Shown here: positions 1-12,713 of the stretch, piece after piece
Numbering within the stretch: position 1 is the stretch's first letter
How the letters are laid out: every line of letters begins with the position of its first letter
Origin: Polymorphobacter_B sp038225475
GTDB lineage: Bacteria; Pseudomonadota; Alphaproteobacteria; Sphingomonadales; Sphingomonadaceae
DNA length: 64,000 nucleotides
Assembly (NCBI GenBank): GCA_038225475.1
Contig: JBBRRA010000002.1
Location: 186,001-250,000, forward strand
Direction of reading: 5' to 3'
Made by a program: the position numbers and the translations under genes
The notes under the pieces: generated by a model
What the model was told of the DNA's origin: nothing
Database searches by the model: none
Seen by the model: only the letters and a program-made list of their open reading frames with translations

Positions 1-216
1 AATGACGATCGTCATCTCGTCGGGATAGCGCTCGAGCAGATGTTTGGGCATGACCACGCCAGGCGCTCGCGTCCGAAACGCAATGTAGAAATGGTGCGAT
101 CCCGGCAAGCCGCCCTCGGCGTCGATCTTGTCTAGCACGCGGCGCACGACCGACCGCAGCGCATCCTGCACAATCTCATCATAAGGGATCAGGCTGTCGA
201 CCGTTGCGTCGTTCAC
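1..216 (-). CDS. sspB: SspB, ClpXP adaptor for ssrA-tagged proteins (3' part outside window)
   Basis: The 72 visible codons begin with GTG at 216 and run off the left edge. The N-terminus (VNDATVDSLIPYDEIVQDAL) and the later segments GSHHFYIAFRTRAPGV and RYPDEMTIV match the alphaproteobacterial SspB family (formerly DUF1321). The GTG start is supported by GGAG about nine bases upstream on the minus strand. In this family SspB is a cytoplasmic dimer that tethers ssrA-tagged polypeptides to ClpXP. Its position directly downstream of the tmRNA gene on the same strand fits that role, because the tag and its adaptor are encoded side by side. The C-terminal ClpX-binding tail cannot be seen. Confidence 0.85.
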   Translation of the reverse strand, partial: MNDATVDSLIPYDEIVQDALRSVVRRVLDKIDAEGGLPGSHHFYIAFRTRAPGVVMPKHLLERYPDEMTIVI

Positions 217-259
217 GTCGGCTCACTCCGGCTGGTACGCTCAGGTGACGCGCCTGCGT

Positions 260-605
260 CGGGTGGTCAAGTGGGGAGCTTCTGTTGCTCGGTGCTCCCC
301 GTACCGCCGGTTTCCGCTTCTGTTGCCCGGTGCGGCCCGAACCGCGCTTTCGGCCAGTGTAACTAGATCCGTGAGGATCTTAGGTTACGCTGCGATTGCG
401 AATGCCTCGTTGTCGTTGGCATTTCTGGTGTTGAACGGTTTAACGGCTCATTCAGGCCGGGCAAAAGCATTCGTCTTTCAACACACGTCGATCCTATTTC
501 GGCCCCAAACATGCCCCGCGATCAACCGGGGTCAGATATGGTGGAGCCGCCGGGTACCGCCCCCGGGTCCGCTGTGTCTATTTCACGACACCATTTATCG
601 CCATA
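260..605 (-). ncRNA. ssrA: Circularly permuted two-piece tmRNA
   Basis: On the minus strand the acceptor piece comes first and ends at 539 with an encoded CCA. A 32-nt spacer (538-507) that can fold through CCCCG/CGGGG follows, and the coding piece starts near 506 with GGGGCCGAAATAGGATCGAC. GGGGCCG (506-500) pairs with CGGCTCC just before ACCA to give a 7-bp acceptor stem with one G-U pair. A T-arm-like CCGGG/CCCGG stem lies next to it. The tag reading frame at 420-385 encodes ANDNEAFAIAA followed by TAA. Hairpins with GGGGAGC/GCTCCCC arms (300-294, 279-273) represent the 3' pseudoknot part. The outer ends are approximate. This RNA rescues stalled ribosomes with SmpB. The plus-strand reading frame through this region is spurious. 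Confidence 0.9.
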
Positions 606-662
606 GCGTCCGGTTGCCCGGCTGCCCTGCCGATATAGGCGCTTGGTCAAGCTTTGGAAAGG

Positions 663-1865
663 TCAGGCCGCGCGGACAAAGCGCAGACGGTCGTTGAGCG
701 CCGGCACGGGCATGCGCTGAGGGAAGCAGCCGCCGACGATGCCCATATAGTGATCCAGCATGCCTTGATTGATTTCGTCCCAGTCGTACCGCGCGCTGGC
801 GAGGAGTCCGGCAGAGCCCGCCGCACGTCGCGCGACCGGGTCATTCAGATAAGTGCGGAGTGCGGCGGCGAAACCGTCGATGTCGCCAGGCGTGACCAGT
901 TGTCCCGACACGCCGTCGCTAACCAAACTAGTCGTTCCGGTCGCGCGCGCGCCGACAACAGCCAGTCCGCTCGCCATCGCTTCAAGCGTGACATTGCCGA
1001 ACGTCTCGGTAATCGACGGGTTGAACAGCAGGTCCGACGATGCATAAGCGCGCGCTAGATCGGTGCCGCCAAGGTGCCCCGTATAGATTGCGTGCGGCAA
1101 CTGCTCGCCGATTGCAGCACGCGCGGGTCCTTCGCCGACGATTACCACGCGGTGCGGCACGCCTTCACGGACCAACCGCGCCACCGAATCCGCAAAAACG
1201 TCGAGACCCTTTTCAAGCACAAGCCGCCCGACAAAAGCGATGACTGCCTCGTCGTCGCCGATGCCATGGCTCCGACGCCAATCGAGATCGCGGCGACCGG
1301 GGTGGAACAGCATCCGATCGACGCCGCGGCTCCAGATGGCGACACGTTGCGACATGCCGTCGGCGCGCAACACTTCGGCCATGCTTTCGGATGGTGCATA
1401 GACTTCGGCAAGATCACCGTAAAAGCGGCGGAGAATGCCAGCGATGAAACGGTTGACCCAAGCAAGGCCGTAATAAGTCAGGTACGTGTCAAAACGGGTA
1501 TGAACCGAAGCAACCGCAGGAACGCCCATCTCCCGCGCAAGCGCCTTGACGCGAAACCCCAGCCGGTCAGGCGCCGACAAGTGGATCAACGTCGGCGCGA
1601 AAGCCTTGATATCGGCTCGGATGTGCGGCGGCAGACCATAGGCAAATCGATATTCACCCCGTGACGGGATTCGCACCGACGGCACCGACACCAGCGTACC
1701 AGTCGGCTCAAATGCTGGCGTTTTACTCGTTGGCGAATAGACCCGTACCGCAACGCCCTGACGCTCGAGAAAGCCGACAAGGCGATTGAGCGACTGATTC
1801 GCGCCGTCGCGCTGGTAATTATAATTGCCCGAAAACAGGGCGACGCGAAGCTGGTTCTGACGCAC
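663..1865 (-). CDS. GT4-family glycosyltransferase
   Basis: The protein is 400 aa with two Rossmann-like halves (GT-B fold). The N-terminal acceptor half begins RVALFSGNYNYQRDGANQSL, with a glycine/asparagine-rich loop typical of GT4 lipid or mannosyl glycosyltransferases. The donor half carries FVGRLVLEKGLDVF near 211-224 and an E-x7-E motif (E287, E295, in SITETFGNVTLEAM) that binds the nucleotide sugar. The start is GTG at 1865. The exact sugar and acceptor cannot be told from sequence. Relatives act on membrane glycolipids or polysaccharides, so a peripheral inner-membrane role is likely but inferred. It stands alone, between the rpoC terminator and the tmRNA gene. Confidence 0.85.
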   Translation of the reverse strand: MRQNQLRVALFSGNYNYQRDGANQSLNRLVGFLERQGVAVRVYSPTSKTPAFEPTGTLVSVPSVRIPSRGEYRFAYGLPPHIRADIKAFAPTLIHLSAPDRLGFRVKALAREMGVPAVASVHTRFDTYLTYYGLAWVNRFIAGILRRFYGDLAEVYAPSESMAEVLRADGMSQRVAIWSRGVDRMLFHPGRRDLDWRRSHGIGDDEAVIAFVGRLVLEKGLDVFADSVARLVREGVPHRVVIVGEGPARAAIGEQLPHAIYTGHLGGTDLARAYASSDLLFNPSITETFGNVTLEAMASGLAVVGARATGTTSLVSDGVSGQLVTPGDIDGFAAALRTYLNDPVARRAAGSAGLLASARYDWDEINQGMLDHYMGIVGGCFPQRMPVPALNDRLRFVRAA

Positions 1866-1950
1866 TGGGCGATTGTCCTGACGGTGCCGTGACCGTTAGA
1901 TACGAACGCATTGTGACCTAGGTTGGGCGCGCGCGGTTCCATTGCGCATG

Positions 1951-1981
1951 AAAAACCCCGCCGGATCACTCCAGCGGGGTT
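1951..1981 (-). terminator. Rho-independent terminator after rpoC
   Basis: On the minus strand the arms CCCCGCTGGA and TCCGGCGGGG form a GC-rich stem, followed by TTTTT (1955-1951). It lies 25 nt downstream of the rpoC stop and closes the ribosomal protein/RNA polymerase transcription unit before the glycosyltransferase gene. Confidence 0.9.
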
Positions 1982-2005
1982 ATCTCTACCGACCGCGCCG
2001 ATCGG

Positions 2006-5000
2006 TTAATTCTCGCCGACGACCTCGGCAAGTGCGCTGACCGGCGATGCCAGCTCAGTCGGTATTTCGACAGGTGCCGTTACCTGGCGCGCGGCCTGGC
2101 TGGCACGGAGCGCCGCATCGCGGCTCGTCGCGGTCACCCGCATGCGGCCCATTGCGGCACCGGTACCGGCCGGGATCAGCCGCCCGACGATGACGTTTTC
2201 CTTGAGGCCCGTCAGCGTGTCGATCTTGCCCTGCACCGCTGCCTCGGTCAGCACACGCGTCGTCTCCTGGAACGATGCGGCGCTGATGAAGCTGCGCGTC
2301 TGCAGCGAAGCCTTGGTGATCCCGAGCAGGATTGGCTTGCCTTCCGCCGGCAGCCCCTTTTCGAGCGCCGCCTTGGCGTTGACCGAGTCCATTTCCTCGC
2401 GATCGACCTGTTCGCCGACGAGCAGCGTCGTGTCTCCCGACTTGGTGATCTCCACCTTCTGCAGCATCTGGCGGACAATCGTCTCGATGTGCTTGTCGTT
2501 GATCCGCACACCCTGGAGACGATAGACCTCCTGAATTTCGGCACACAGATACTCGGCGAGCGGCTCGATCCCCAGCACTTCAAGAATGTCGTGTGGGTTC
2601 GGATTGCCGTCGATCAGGAAGTCGCCACGACGAACATAGTCGCCCTCCTGCACCGACACGTGGCGGCCCTTGGGAATCAGATATTCCGCAAGATCGCTGC
2701 CGTCTTCGGGCCGGATGTTGATGCGCTTCTTGGTCTTGTAGTCCTTGCCGAACTCGACCCGACCGTTGACCCGCGCGATAACCGCATTGTCCTTGGGGAT
2801 ACGCGCTTCGAACAGCTCGGCCACCCGCGGCAAACCGCCGGTGATGTCGCGCGTCTTGGCAGCGTCCTTCGGAATCCGCGCGATCACGTCGCCCGCCTCG
2901 ACATGCTGACCATCCCCAACGGACAGGATCGCATTGACCGCAAGCAGATAGCGCGCACTTTCGCCGCTTTCGGCATCGAGAAGAGTGATGCGCGGACGCA
3001 GCTCCTCCTTCTGCTTCATGACGCGCCAATCCTGAACGACCTTGTTCGCGATGCCGGTCGCTTCGTCGACATTCTCGCTCATCGAGATGCCTTCGATCAG
3101 GTCTTGGTACTTCACAGTACCCGACTTCTCGGTAATGACCGGAAGCGTGTACGGATCCCAGTCGGCCAAACGGTCGCCCTTCGACACAATCGCACCATCA
3201 AGGTGCATTAGCGACGTGCCATAAGCGATCCGGTGGATCGACCGCTCACGGCCATCGCTGTCGAGCAGTACGAGTTCACCGTTGCGCGCCATCGAGATAT
3301 TGCGCCCGCGGCTGTCGCGGATGGTCGACATATTGCGCAGCATGACCGTGCCATCGACGAGCGCGTCGAGCGTCGACTGCTCGCTGACCTGTGCCGCCCC
3401 GCCGATGTGGAACGTCCGCATCGTCAGCTGCGTGCCGGGCTCACCGATCGACTGCGCAGCGATAACGCCGACAGCTTCACCGATATTGACCGGCGTGCCG
3501 CGCGCGAGGTCGCGGCCGTAGCAAGTGCCGCAAACCCCGCCCTTGGTCTCGCAAAGCAATGGCGAACGAATCTTGACCTCGGCCACAGCCGCCTTCTCGA
3601 TCTTCGCCACATCGACTTCGCTGAGCAGCATGCCGGCCGGCGCGAGCACCTCATTGGTCTTCGCATCGACAATGTCATCGAGCACCGTCCGTCCAAGAAT
3701 GCGCTCCGAAAGCGACACGATGGTGTTACCGCCTTCGACGATCGCCTTCATCGTCATGCCGCGCTCGGTGCCACAATCATCCTCGATCACGACACAATCC
3801 TGCGACACGTCGACCAGCCGCCGCGTCAGATAGCCCGAGTTGGCGGTCTTGAGCGCGGTATCGGCAAGGCCCTTGCGCGCGCCGTGGGTCGAGTTGAAAT
3901 ACTCAAGGACGGTCAGGCCCTCCTTGAAGTTCGAGATGATCGGCGTCTCGATAATCTCGCCCGACGGCTTCGCCATCAGCCCGCGCATACCCGCCAACTG
4001 CTTCATCTGTGCCTGCGACCCGCGCGCACCCGAATGCGCCATCATATAGATCGAGTTGATCGGCTTCTCGCGACCAGCGTCGTCCATCGGACGCGCACTG
4101 ATCTCGCGCATCATCGCATCGGCAACCTTGTCGCCGCAGCGCGCCCAAGCATCGACGACCTTGTTGTACTTCTCGCCCTGCGTGATCAGACCGTCCTGAT
4201 ACTGTTGCTCATAGTCCTTCACCATGCCGCGGGTATCGTTGACCATCTTCTCCTTTTCGGGAGGGATGACCATGTCGTCCTTACCGAAACTGATGCCGGC
4301 CTTGAATGCGTTCTGGAAGCCGAGCGTCATGATCGCATCGGCGAACAGCACAGTCTCCTTCTGACCGCAGTGCCGGTAAACCTCGTCGATGACCTCGCCG
4401 ATATCTTTCTTGGTCAGCAACCGGTTGACGATCTCGAACGGCACCTTGTGGTTCTTCGGCAGCGTCTCGCCGAGCAGCATCCGGCCGGGCGTCGTCTCGA
4501 TCCGGCGCAACACCATCTTGCCGCTCTCGTCGGTGGTTTCGACGCGCGCGAGGATCTTCGAATGAAGCGTCACGACCTTGGCATTCAACGCCTGGTGGAC
4601 TTCGGCCATATTTGCGAACGCCATGCCGGCGCCCGGCTCGCCTTCACGATCCATCGACAGGTAATAGAGCCCGAGCACCATGTCCTGCGACGGCACGATG
4701 ATCGGCTTGCCGTTCGCGGGGCTGAGGATGTTGTTGGTCGACATCATCAGCACGCGCGCCTCGAGCTGTGCCTCGAGGCTGAGCGGCACGTGGACGGCCA
4801 TCTGGTCGCCGTCGAAGTCGGCATTGAATGCCGAGCAGACGAGCGGGTGCAGCTGGATCGCCTTACCCTCGATCAGCACCGGCTCGAACGCCTGGATGCC
4901 CAAGCGGTGCAGCGTCGGCGCGCGGTTCAAGAGCACGGGATGCTCGCGGATCACCTCGTCGAGGATGTCCCAGACTTCCTTGCGCTCCTTCTCGACCCAC

Positions 5001-6202
5001 TTCTTCGCCTGCTTGAGCGTCATGCTCAAACCCTTGGCGTCGAGGCGCGAATAGATGAACGGCTTGAACAGCTCGAGCGCCATCTTCTTCGGCAGGCCGC
5101 ACTGGTGCAACTTGAGCTCCGGCCCGGTCACGATGACCGAACGACCCGAATAGTCGACGCGCTTGCCGAGCAGGTTCTGCCGGAAACGCCCCTGCTTGCC
5201 CTTGAGCATGTCCGACAGCGACTTCAGCGGGCGCTTGTTCGCACCGGTGATCGTGCGGCCACGCCGACCGTTGTCGAACAGTGCATCGACTGCTTCCTGC
5301 AGCATGCGCTTCTCGTTGCGCACGATGATGTCCGGCGCGCGCAGTTCGATCAGCCGCTTCAACCGGTTGTTGCGGTTGATGACGCGGCGATAAAGGTCGT
5401 TCAGATCCGAAGTCGCGAACCGGCCGCCGTCCAAAGGCACCAGCGGGCGCAGTTCGGGCGGAATGACCGGTACAACCTGCAGGACCATCCACTCGGGACG
5501 ATTGCCGCTTTCGATGAAGCTCTCGACGACCTTCATCCGCTTGATGATCTTCTTGGGCTTCAGTTCCGACTTGGTCGTGCGCAAGTCTTCCTTGAGCAGC
5601 TCCATCTCCGCCTCGAGGTCCATTTCCTCGAGCAGCTTGCGGATCGCTTCGGCGCCGATGCCGGCAACAAATCCGTCTTCGCCATATTCGTCCTGCGCGG
5701 TGAGCAGCTCTTCCTCGGTCAGCAGGTCGAACTTCTTCATCGGCGTCAGGCCGGGCTCAAGCACGACATACTGCTCGAAATAGAGCACGCGCTCGAGGTT
5801 CTTGAGCTGCATGTCAAGCAGCATGCCGATGCGGCTCGGCAGCGACTTCAGGAACCAGATGTGCGCGACGGGCGCGGCCAGCTCGATGTGGCCCATGCGC
5901 TCGCGGCGCACCTTCGAGACGGTCACCTCGACGCCGCACTTTTCGCAGACGATGCCCTTATACTTCATGCGCTTGTACTTGCCGCACAGGCACTCATAGT
6001 CCTTGATCGGACCGAAGATGCGCGCGCAGAACAGCCCGTCGCGCTCGGGCTTGAACGTCCGGTAGTTGATCGTTTCGGGCTTCTTGATCTCGCCGAAGCT
6101 CCAGCTGCGGATGCGCTCGGGCGAGGCCAGGCTGATCTGGATCTGGTCGAACGTTTCCGGCTTCGCTGCCGGGTTGAAGAAGTTCATCAGTTCGGTGTTC
6201 AT
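2006..6202 (-). CDS. rpoC: DNA-directed RNA polymerase subunit beta'
   Basis: This 1398-aa protein is the clamp and catalytic subunit of RNA polymerase. The N-terminal zinc-binding segment CLCGKYKRMKYKGIVCEKCG lies near residues 70-90. The Mg-binding NADFDGDQMAVHVPLS motif lies in the first third, and the C-terminal zinc-binding cysteines (CETKGGVCGTCYGRDL) are near residue 890. Length and motif order are normal for alphaproteobacterial RpoC. The start at 6202 is preceded by AAGGAC on the minus strand. It follows rpoB after a 178-nt spacer full of palindromes and is ended by a strong terminator. Co-transcription with rpoB is the family rule. Confidence 0.98.
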   Translation of the reverse strand: MNTELMNFFNPAAKPETFDQIQISLASPERIRSWSFGEIKKPETINYRTFKPERDGLFCARIFGPIKDYECLCGKYKRMKYKGIVCEKCGVEVTVSKVRRERMGHIELAAPVAHIWFLKSLPSRIGMLLDMQLKNLERVLYFEQYVVLEPGLTPMKKFDLLTEEELLTAQDEYGEDGFVAGIGAEAIRKLLEEMDLEAEMELLKEDLRTTKSELKPKKIIKRMKVVESFIESGNRPEWMVLQVVPVIPPELRPLVPLDGGRFATSDLNDLYRRVINRNNRLKRLIELRAPDIIVRNEKRMLQEAVDALFDNGRRGRTITGANKRPLKSLSDMLKGKQGRFRQNLLGKRVDYSGRSVIVTGPELKLHQCGLPKKMALELFKPFIYSRLDAKGLSMTLKQAKKWVEKERKEVWDILDEVIREHPVLLNRAPTLHRLGIQAFEPVLIEGKAIQLHPLVCSAFNADFDGDQMAVHVPLSLEAQLEARVLMMSTNNILSPANGKPIIVPSQDMVLGLYYLSMDREGEPGAGMAFANMAEVHQALNAKVVTLHSKILARVETTDESGKMVLRRIETTPGRMLLGETLPKNHKVPFEIVNRLLTKKDIGEVIDEVYRHCGQKETVLFADAIMTLGFQNAFKAGISFGKDDMVIPPEKEKMVNDTRGMVKDYEQQYQDGLITQGEKYNKVVDAWARCGDKVADAMMREISARPMDDAGREKPINSIYMMAHSGARGSQAQMKQLAGMRGLMAKPSGEIIETPIISNFKEGLTVLEYFNSTHGARKGLADTALKTANSGYLTRRLVDVSQDCVVIEDDCGTERGMTMKAIVEGGNTIVSLSERILGRTVLDDIVDAKTNEVLAPAGMLLSEVDVAKIEKAAVAEVKIRSPLLCETKGGVCGTCYGRDLARGTPVNIGEAVGVIAAQSIGEPGTQLTMRTFHIGGAAQVSEQSTLDALVDGTVMLRNMSTIRDSRGRNISMARNGELVLLDSDGRERSIHRIAYGTSLMHLDGAIVSKGDRLADWDPYTLPVITEKSGTVKYQDLIEGISMSENVDEATGIANKVVQDWRVMKQKEELRPRITLLDAESGESARYLLAVNAILSVGDGQHVEAGDVIARIPKDAAKTRDITGGLPRVAELFEARIPKDNAVIARVNGRVEFGKDYKTKKRINIRPEDGSDLAEYLIPKGRHVSVQEGDYVRRGDFLIDGNPNPHDILEVLGIEPLAEYLCAEIQEVYRLQGVRINDKHIETIVRQMLQKVEITKSGDTTLLVGEQVDREEMDSVNAKAALEKGLPAEGKPILLGITKASLQTRSFISAASFQETTRVLTEAAVQGKIDTLTGLKENVIVGRLIPAGTGAAMGRMRVTATSRDAALRASQAARQVTAPVEIPTELASPVSALAEVVGEN

Positions 6203-6223
6203 ATAACCGTCCTTCTATCTCTG

Positions 6224-6367
6224 CCCCTCTCCCTGTGGGGGAGAGGGAGGGACCCACGCCGCTTTTTCAGCGGCGTGGGAGGGAGAGGGGGCCTTTTGCT
6301 CTGAAGCACCCTCGCCCCGGGCCGCGCCAGACGGCGCGCCTCGCGCACTCTCCCTCGTGGGGAGAGG
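6224..6367. repeat. Palindromic array between rpoB and rpoC
   Basis: Three related GC-rich inverted repeats sit between the two polymerase genes. A perfect 11-bp hairpin has arms 6253-6263 and 6269-6279 with a 5-nt loop. It is enclosed by 11-bp outer arms CCCCTCTCCCT (6224-6234) and AGGGAGAGGGG (6280-6290). The left outer arm can instead pair with the adjacent GGGGGAGAGGG (6237-6247), so two folds exclude each other. A third copy, CTCTCCC/GGGGAGAG, lies near 6348-6367. The same motif recurs at 35693-35719, which suggests a dispersed intergenic repeat family rather than an rpoBC-specific signal. Confidence 0.75.
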
Positions 6368-6380
6368 GCAAGTGCTGCCC

Positions 6381-10520
<4,140 letters not shown>

Positions 10521-10779
10521 GCTCGTCCTCTTTTACCGTCGCGACGGGACCGGCCCCAACGCGAAAAAGTGCGCATTCCCAATTGGGAACCGCACCATAA
10601 GCGAGTTATCGAACCTTCAACCCCGCCCCTATTCGTCGCAGCCCGTCCGCTAAAACGGGCCGTGTCCCGGGACCGGGAAAGGCGGCCGCTACCCGATTGG
10701 GGATGGCGACCGGAATGTCTGCGTAGACGCGATATAGGATGTGTGTTGGATTTTGGAAAGGGGCAATTCACCAACCATG
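10521..10779 (-). promoter_or_regulatory. rplL-rpoB intercistronic region with palindromes
   Basis: Together with the terminator-like hairpin at 10780-10809 this makes a 315-nt gap with no supportable gene. It contains a perfect 14-nt palindrome, TTCCCAATTGGGAA (10576-10589), about 56 nt before the rpoB start. On the minus strand it also contains a hairpin with GCCCGT/ACGGGC arms near 10640-10660. In other bacteria this gap holds an RNase III processing site and an attenuator. The structures fit such a role, but the function here is inferred. Confidence 0.45.
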
Positions 10780-10809
10780 AAAAAGGCGGCCCCCTGAACA
10801 GAGACCGCC
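10780..10809 (-). terminator. Attenuator-like terminator after rplL
   Basis: On the minus strand GGCGGTCTCT and AGGGGGCCGCC form a stem with several G-U pairs, followed by TTTTT (10784-10780). It lies 27 nt after the rplL stop and before rpoB, the place where a partial terminator reduces polymerase gene transcription in other bacteria. Read-through must occur if rpoB depends on the upstream promoter. Confidence 0.75.
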
Positions 10810-10835
10810 CCTTCCATCGCAAATAAGCCGAAGGC

Positions 10836-11210
10836 TTACTTGAGTTCGACCGTGCCGCCGGCGGCTTCGATCTGCGCCTTGATCTTCTCGGCTTCGGCCT
10901 TGTTGACGCCTTCCTTGATCGCCTTCGGTGCGCTTTCGACCAGCGTCTTGGCTTCGGTCAGCCCGAGGCCGGTAAGGGCACGGACTTCCTTGATGACGTT
11001 GATCTTCTTGCCGCCGTCGCCGGTCAGGATAACGTCGAACTCGGTCTTTTCCTCGACTGCAGCAGCGGCCGGACCGGCAGCGGCGGGGCCAGCGGCAACC
11101 GCAGCGGCGGCCGAAACGCCCCACTTTTCTTCGAGCATCTTGGCGAGGTCAGCGGCCTCGAGGACGGTCAGCGTGCTGAGTTCTTCAACGATCTTTGCGA
11201 GGTCTGCCAT
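10836..11210 (-). CDS. rplL: 50S ribosomal protein L7/L12
   Basis: The 124-aa acidic protein forms the ribosomal stalk that recruits translation GTPases. It has an N-terminal dimerisation domain (LAKIVEELSTLTVLEAADLA), an Ala/Gly-rich hinge near residues 35-52, and a C-terminal domain with GDGGKKINVIKEVR and LTEAKTLVESAPKAIKEGV. Length and layout are standard. It lies 34 nt downstream of rplJ, whose product anchors it to the 23S rRNA. An attenuator-like hairpin follows. Confidence 0.97.
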   Translation of the reverse strand: MADLAKIVEELSTLTVLEAADLAKMLEEKWGVSAAAAVAAGPAAAGPAAAAVEEKTEFDVILTGDGGKKINVIKEVRALTGLGLTEAKTLVESAPKAIKEGVNKAEAEKIKAQIEAAGGTVELK

Positions 11211-11244
11211 GGTAAGTCTCCAAATCTAAATGATAAAAACGCGT

Positions 11245-11760
11245 TTATGCGGCTTCCTTGGTGGCGTAGGCGCCAAACACCCGAGCGAGCTTGCCCGCCG
11301 GCGCGTTGACCAACTGCGCCAGCTTGGTCGCGGGAGCCTGCACGAGGCCCACGATCTTTGCCCGCAGTTCGTCGAGCGACGGCAGCTCGGCGAGTGCCTT
11401 GACGCCGTTCACGTCGAGAAGCGTCGTCCCCATCGCGCCGCCAACCAGTTCGAACTTATCGTTCGTCTTGGCGAAATCGACAGCCACTTTCGCGGCTGCG
11501 ACCGGGTCGGTCGATGTGGCGAACCCAACCGGGCCGGTCAGCATTTCGCCGAGCGGCTGATAGGGCGTGCCCTCGAGCGCGATGCGCGCAAGGCGATTCT
11601 TCGTCACCTTGAAGGTTGCACCAGCCGCCCGCATCTTCGTCCGGAGATCGGTGACTTGCGCCACCGTCAGACCATGGTTGCGTGCAACGACGACAACCGA
11701 AGTCTCGGACAAAGTCTTGGCGAGGCCGGTAACCTGCTCTTTTTTCTGAGCGCGATCCAT
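11245..11760 (-). CDS. rplJ: 50S ribosomal protein L10
   Basis: The 171-aa protein anchors L7/L12 dimers to the large subunit. The N-terminus MDRAQKKEQVTGLAKTLSE and the segment VTDLRTKMRAAGATFKVTKN are typical of L10. The ATG at 11760 has a strong AAGGAG site in an AAGGAAGGAGAGAGC leader. A 250-nt untranslated leader separates it from rplA, where L10-L12 feedback normally acts, and a hairpin lies just upstream of the ribosome binding site. Confidence 0.97.
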   Translation of the reverse strand: MDRAQKKEQVTGLAKTLSETSVVVVARNHGLTVAQVTDLRTKMRAAGATFKVTKNRLARIALEGTPYQPLGEMLTGPVGFATSTDPVAAAKVAVDFAKTNDKFELVGGAMGTTLLDVNGVKALAELPSLDELRAKIVGLVQAPATKLAQLVNAPAGKLARVFGAYATKEAA

Positions 11761-12010
11761 GCTCTCTCCTTCCTTGTGGAGGACCGGAACATCCGGGCCT
11801 CCGGTTGAGCTGCCGCTGGCTTTTGAGGGCCATCAACAGCCCGTCCGAGGGGTCGTCGCCTGCATCGCTGCAGACCCGGATGTTGCCACCGCACGGCGAC
11901 TTCCGGAAAACTCTCCCCGTCTCATGCTGGCCCTGTCGGGTTTAAGTCCTTGCGGACACCTGCAATCTCGGACGGCATTCTGGCTGGGCGAACCCAGCCG
12001 GAAACTTATA
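11761..12010 (-). promoter_or_regulatory. rplA-rplJ intercistronic leader, candidate L10 autoregulatory region
   Basis: On the minus strand this untranslated stretch opens with a UUCG-loop hairpin, GGCTGGG/CCCAGCC (11999-11982), just after rplA. It closes with a hairpin of arms GGAGG-C-CCGG and CCGG-T-CCTCC (11802-11778) immediately before the rplJ ribosome binding site. In other bacteria the L10-L12 complex binds this leader and represses translation. The position and the hairpin fit, but the L10 binding motif itself was not verified. Confidence 0.5.
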
Positions 12011-12709
12011 TTATCCGCTGACGCCGACCGTTTCGGTATCGACCTTGACACCGGGGCCCATCGACGAACTCAGCGCGACCTTCTGCAGATACTTGCCTTT
12101 CGCGCCCGATGGCTTGGCACGGACGACTGCACCGAGCAGCGCATCGAAATTGGCGCGCAGGTCGGCCTGGCTGAAGCTCGCCTTGCCGAGCAAGCCGTGG
12201 ATGATCCCAGCCTTTTCAACGCGATACTCGACCTGACCGCCCTTGGCAGCCTTGACAGCCTCGCCCACATTCATCGTGACCGTACCGAGCTTCGGGTTAG
12301 GCATCAGCCCTTTTGGACCGAGCACCTTGCCGAGGCGACCGACGAGACCCATCATGTCGGGCGTCGCGATGCAGCGATCAAAGTCGATCTTGCCGTTCGT
12401 GACGATCTCCAGAAGATCCTCGGCACCGACCACATCGGCACCCGCCGCGGTGGCCTCATCGGCCTTGGCGCCGCGAGCGAAGACCGCGACGCGCACCGAC
12501 TTGCCGGTACCCTTGGGCAACGTCACAACGCCGCGAACCATTTGGTCGGCGTGACGCGGATCGACGTTGAGGCCGATTGCAACTTCGATTGTCTCGTCGA
12601 ACTTTGCCGTGGCGTTGGCTTTGACCATGCCGAGCGCGGCATCGAGATCGTACAGCTTCTCGCGGTCGATCGTCGGAGCCTGAGCCTTCTGCTTCTTTGA
12701 CTGTGCCAT
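12011..12709 (-). CDS. rplA: 50S ribosomal protein L1
   Basis: The 232-aa protein forms the mobile L1 stalk near the E site. Conserved segments are EVAIGLNVDPRHADQMVRG, GADVVGAEDLLE, CIATPDMMGLVGRLGKVLG and LMPNPKLGTVT, all in the family order. It starts at 12709, only 4 nt after the rplK stop, so the two are translationally close. L1 normally represses its own rplK-rplA message. No operator was assigned here. Confidence 0.97.
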   Translation of the reverse strand: MAQSKKQKAQAPTIDREKLYDLDAALGMVKANATAKFDETIEVAIGLNVDPRHADQMVRGVVTLPKGTGKSVRVAVFARGAKADEATAAGADVVGAEDLLEIVTNGKIDFDRCIATPDMMGLVGRLGKVLGPKGLMPNPKLGTVTMNVGEAVKAAKGGQVEYRVEKAGIIHGLLGKASFSQADLRANFDALLGAVVRAKPSGAKGKYLQKVALSSSMGPGVKVDTETVGVSG

Positions 12710-12713
12710 GGTC

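Noticed and set aside
622..650. TTGACC near 650-645 as a tmRNA promoter
   Set aside because: No acceptable -10 box lies 16-18 nt downstream. TATATC is only seven bases away, so no promoter is called.
245..697. 150-aa open frame on the plus strand
   Set aside because: It is antisense to the permuted tmRNA, has no protein-like composition, and the tmRNA structure and tag explain the sequence.
3233..6304. 1023-aa open frame on the plus strand
   Set aside because: It is an antisense shadow of rpoC in a GC-rich genome. The composition is dominated by His, Arg, Asp and Leu, with no domain.
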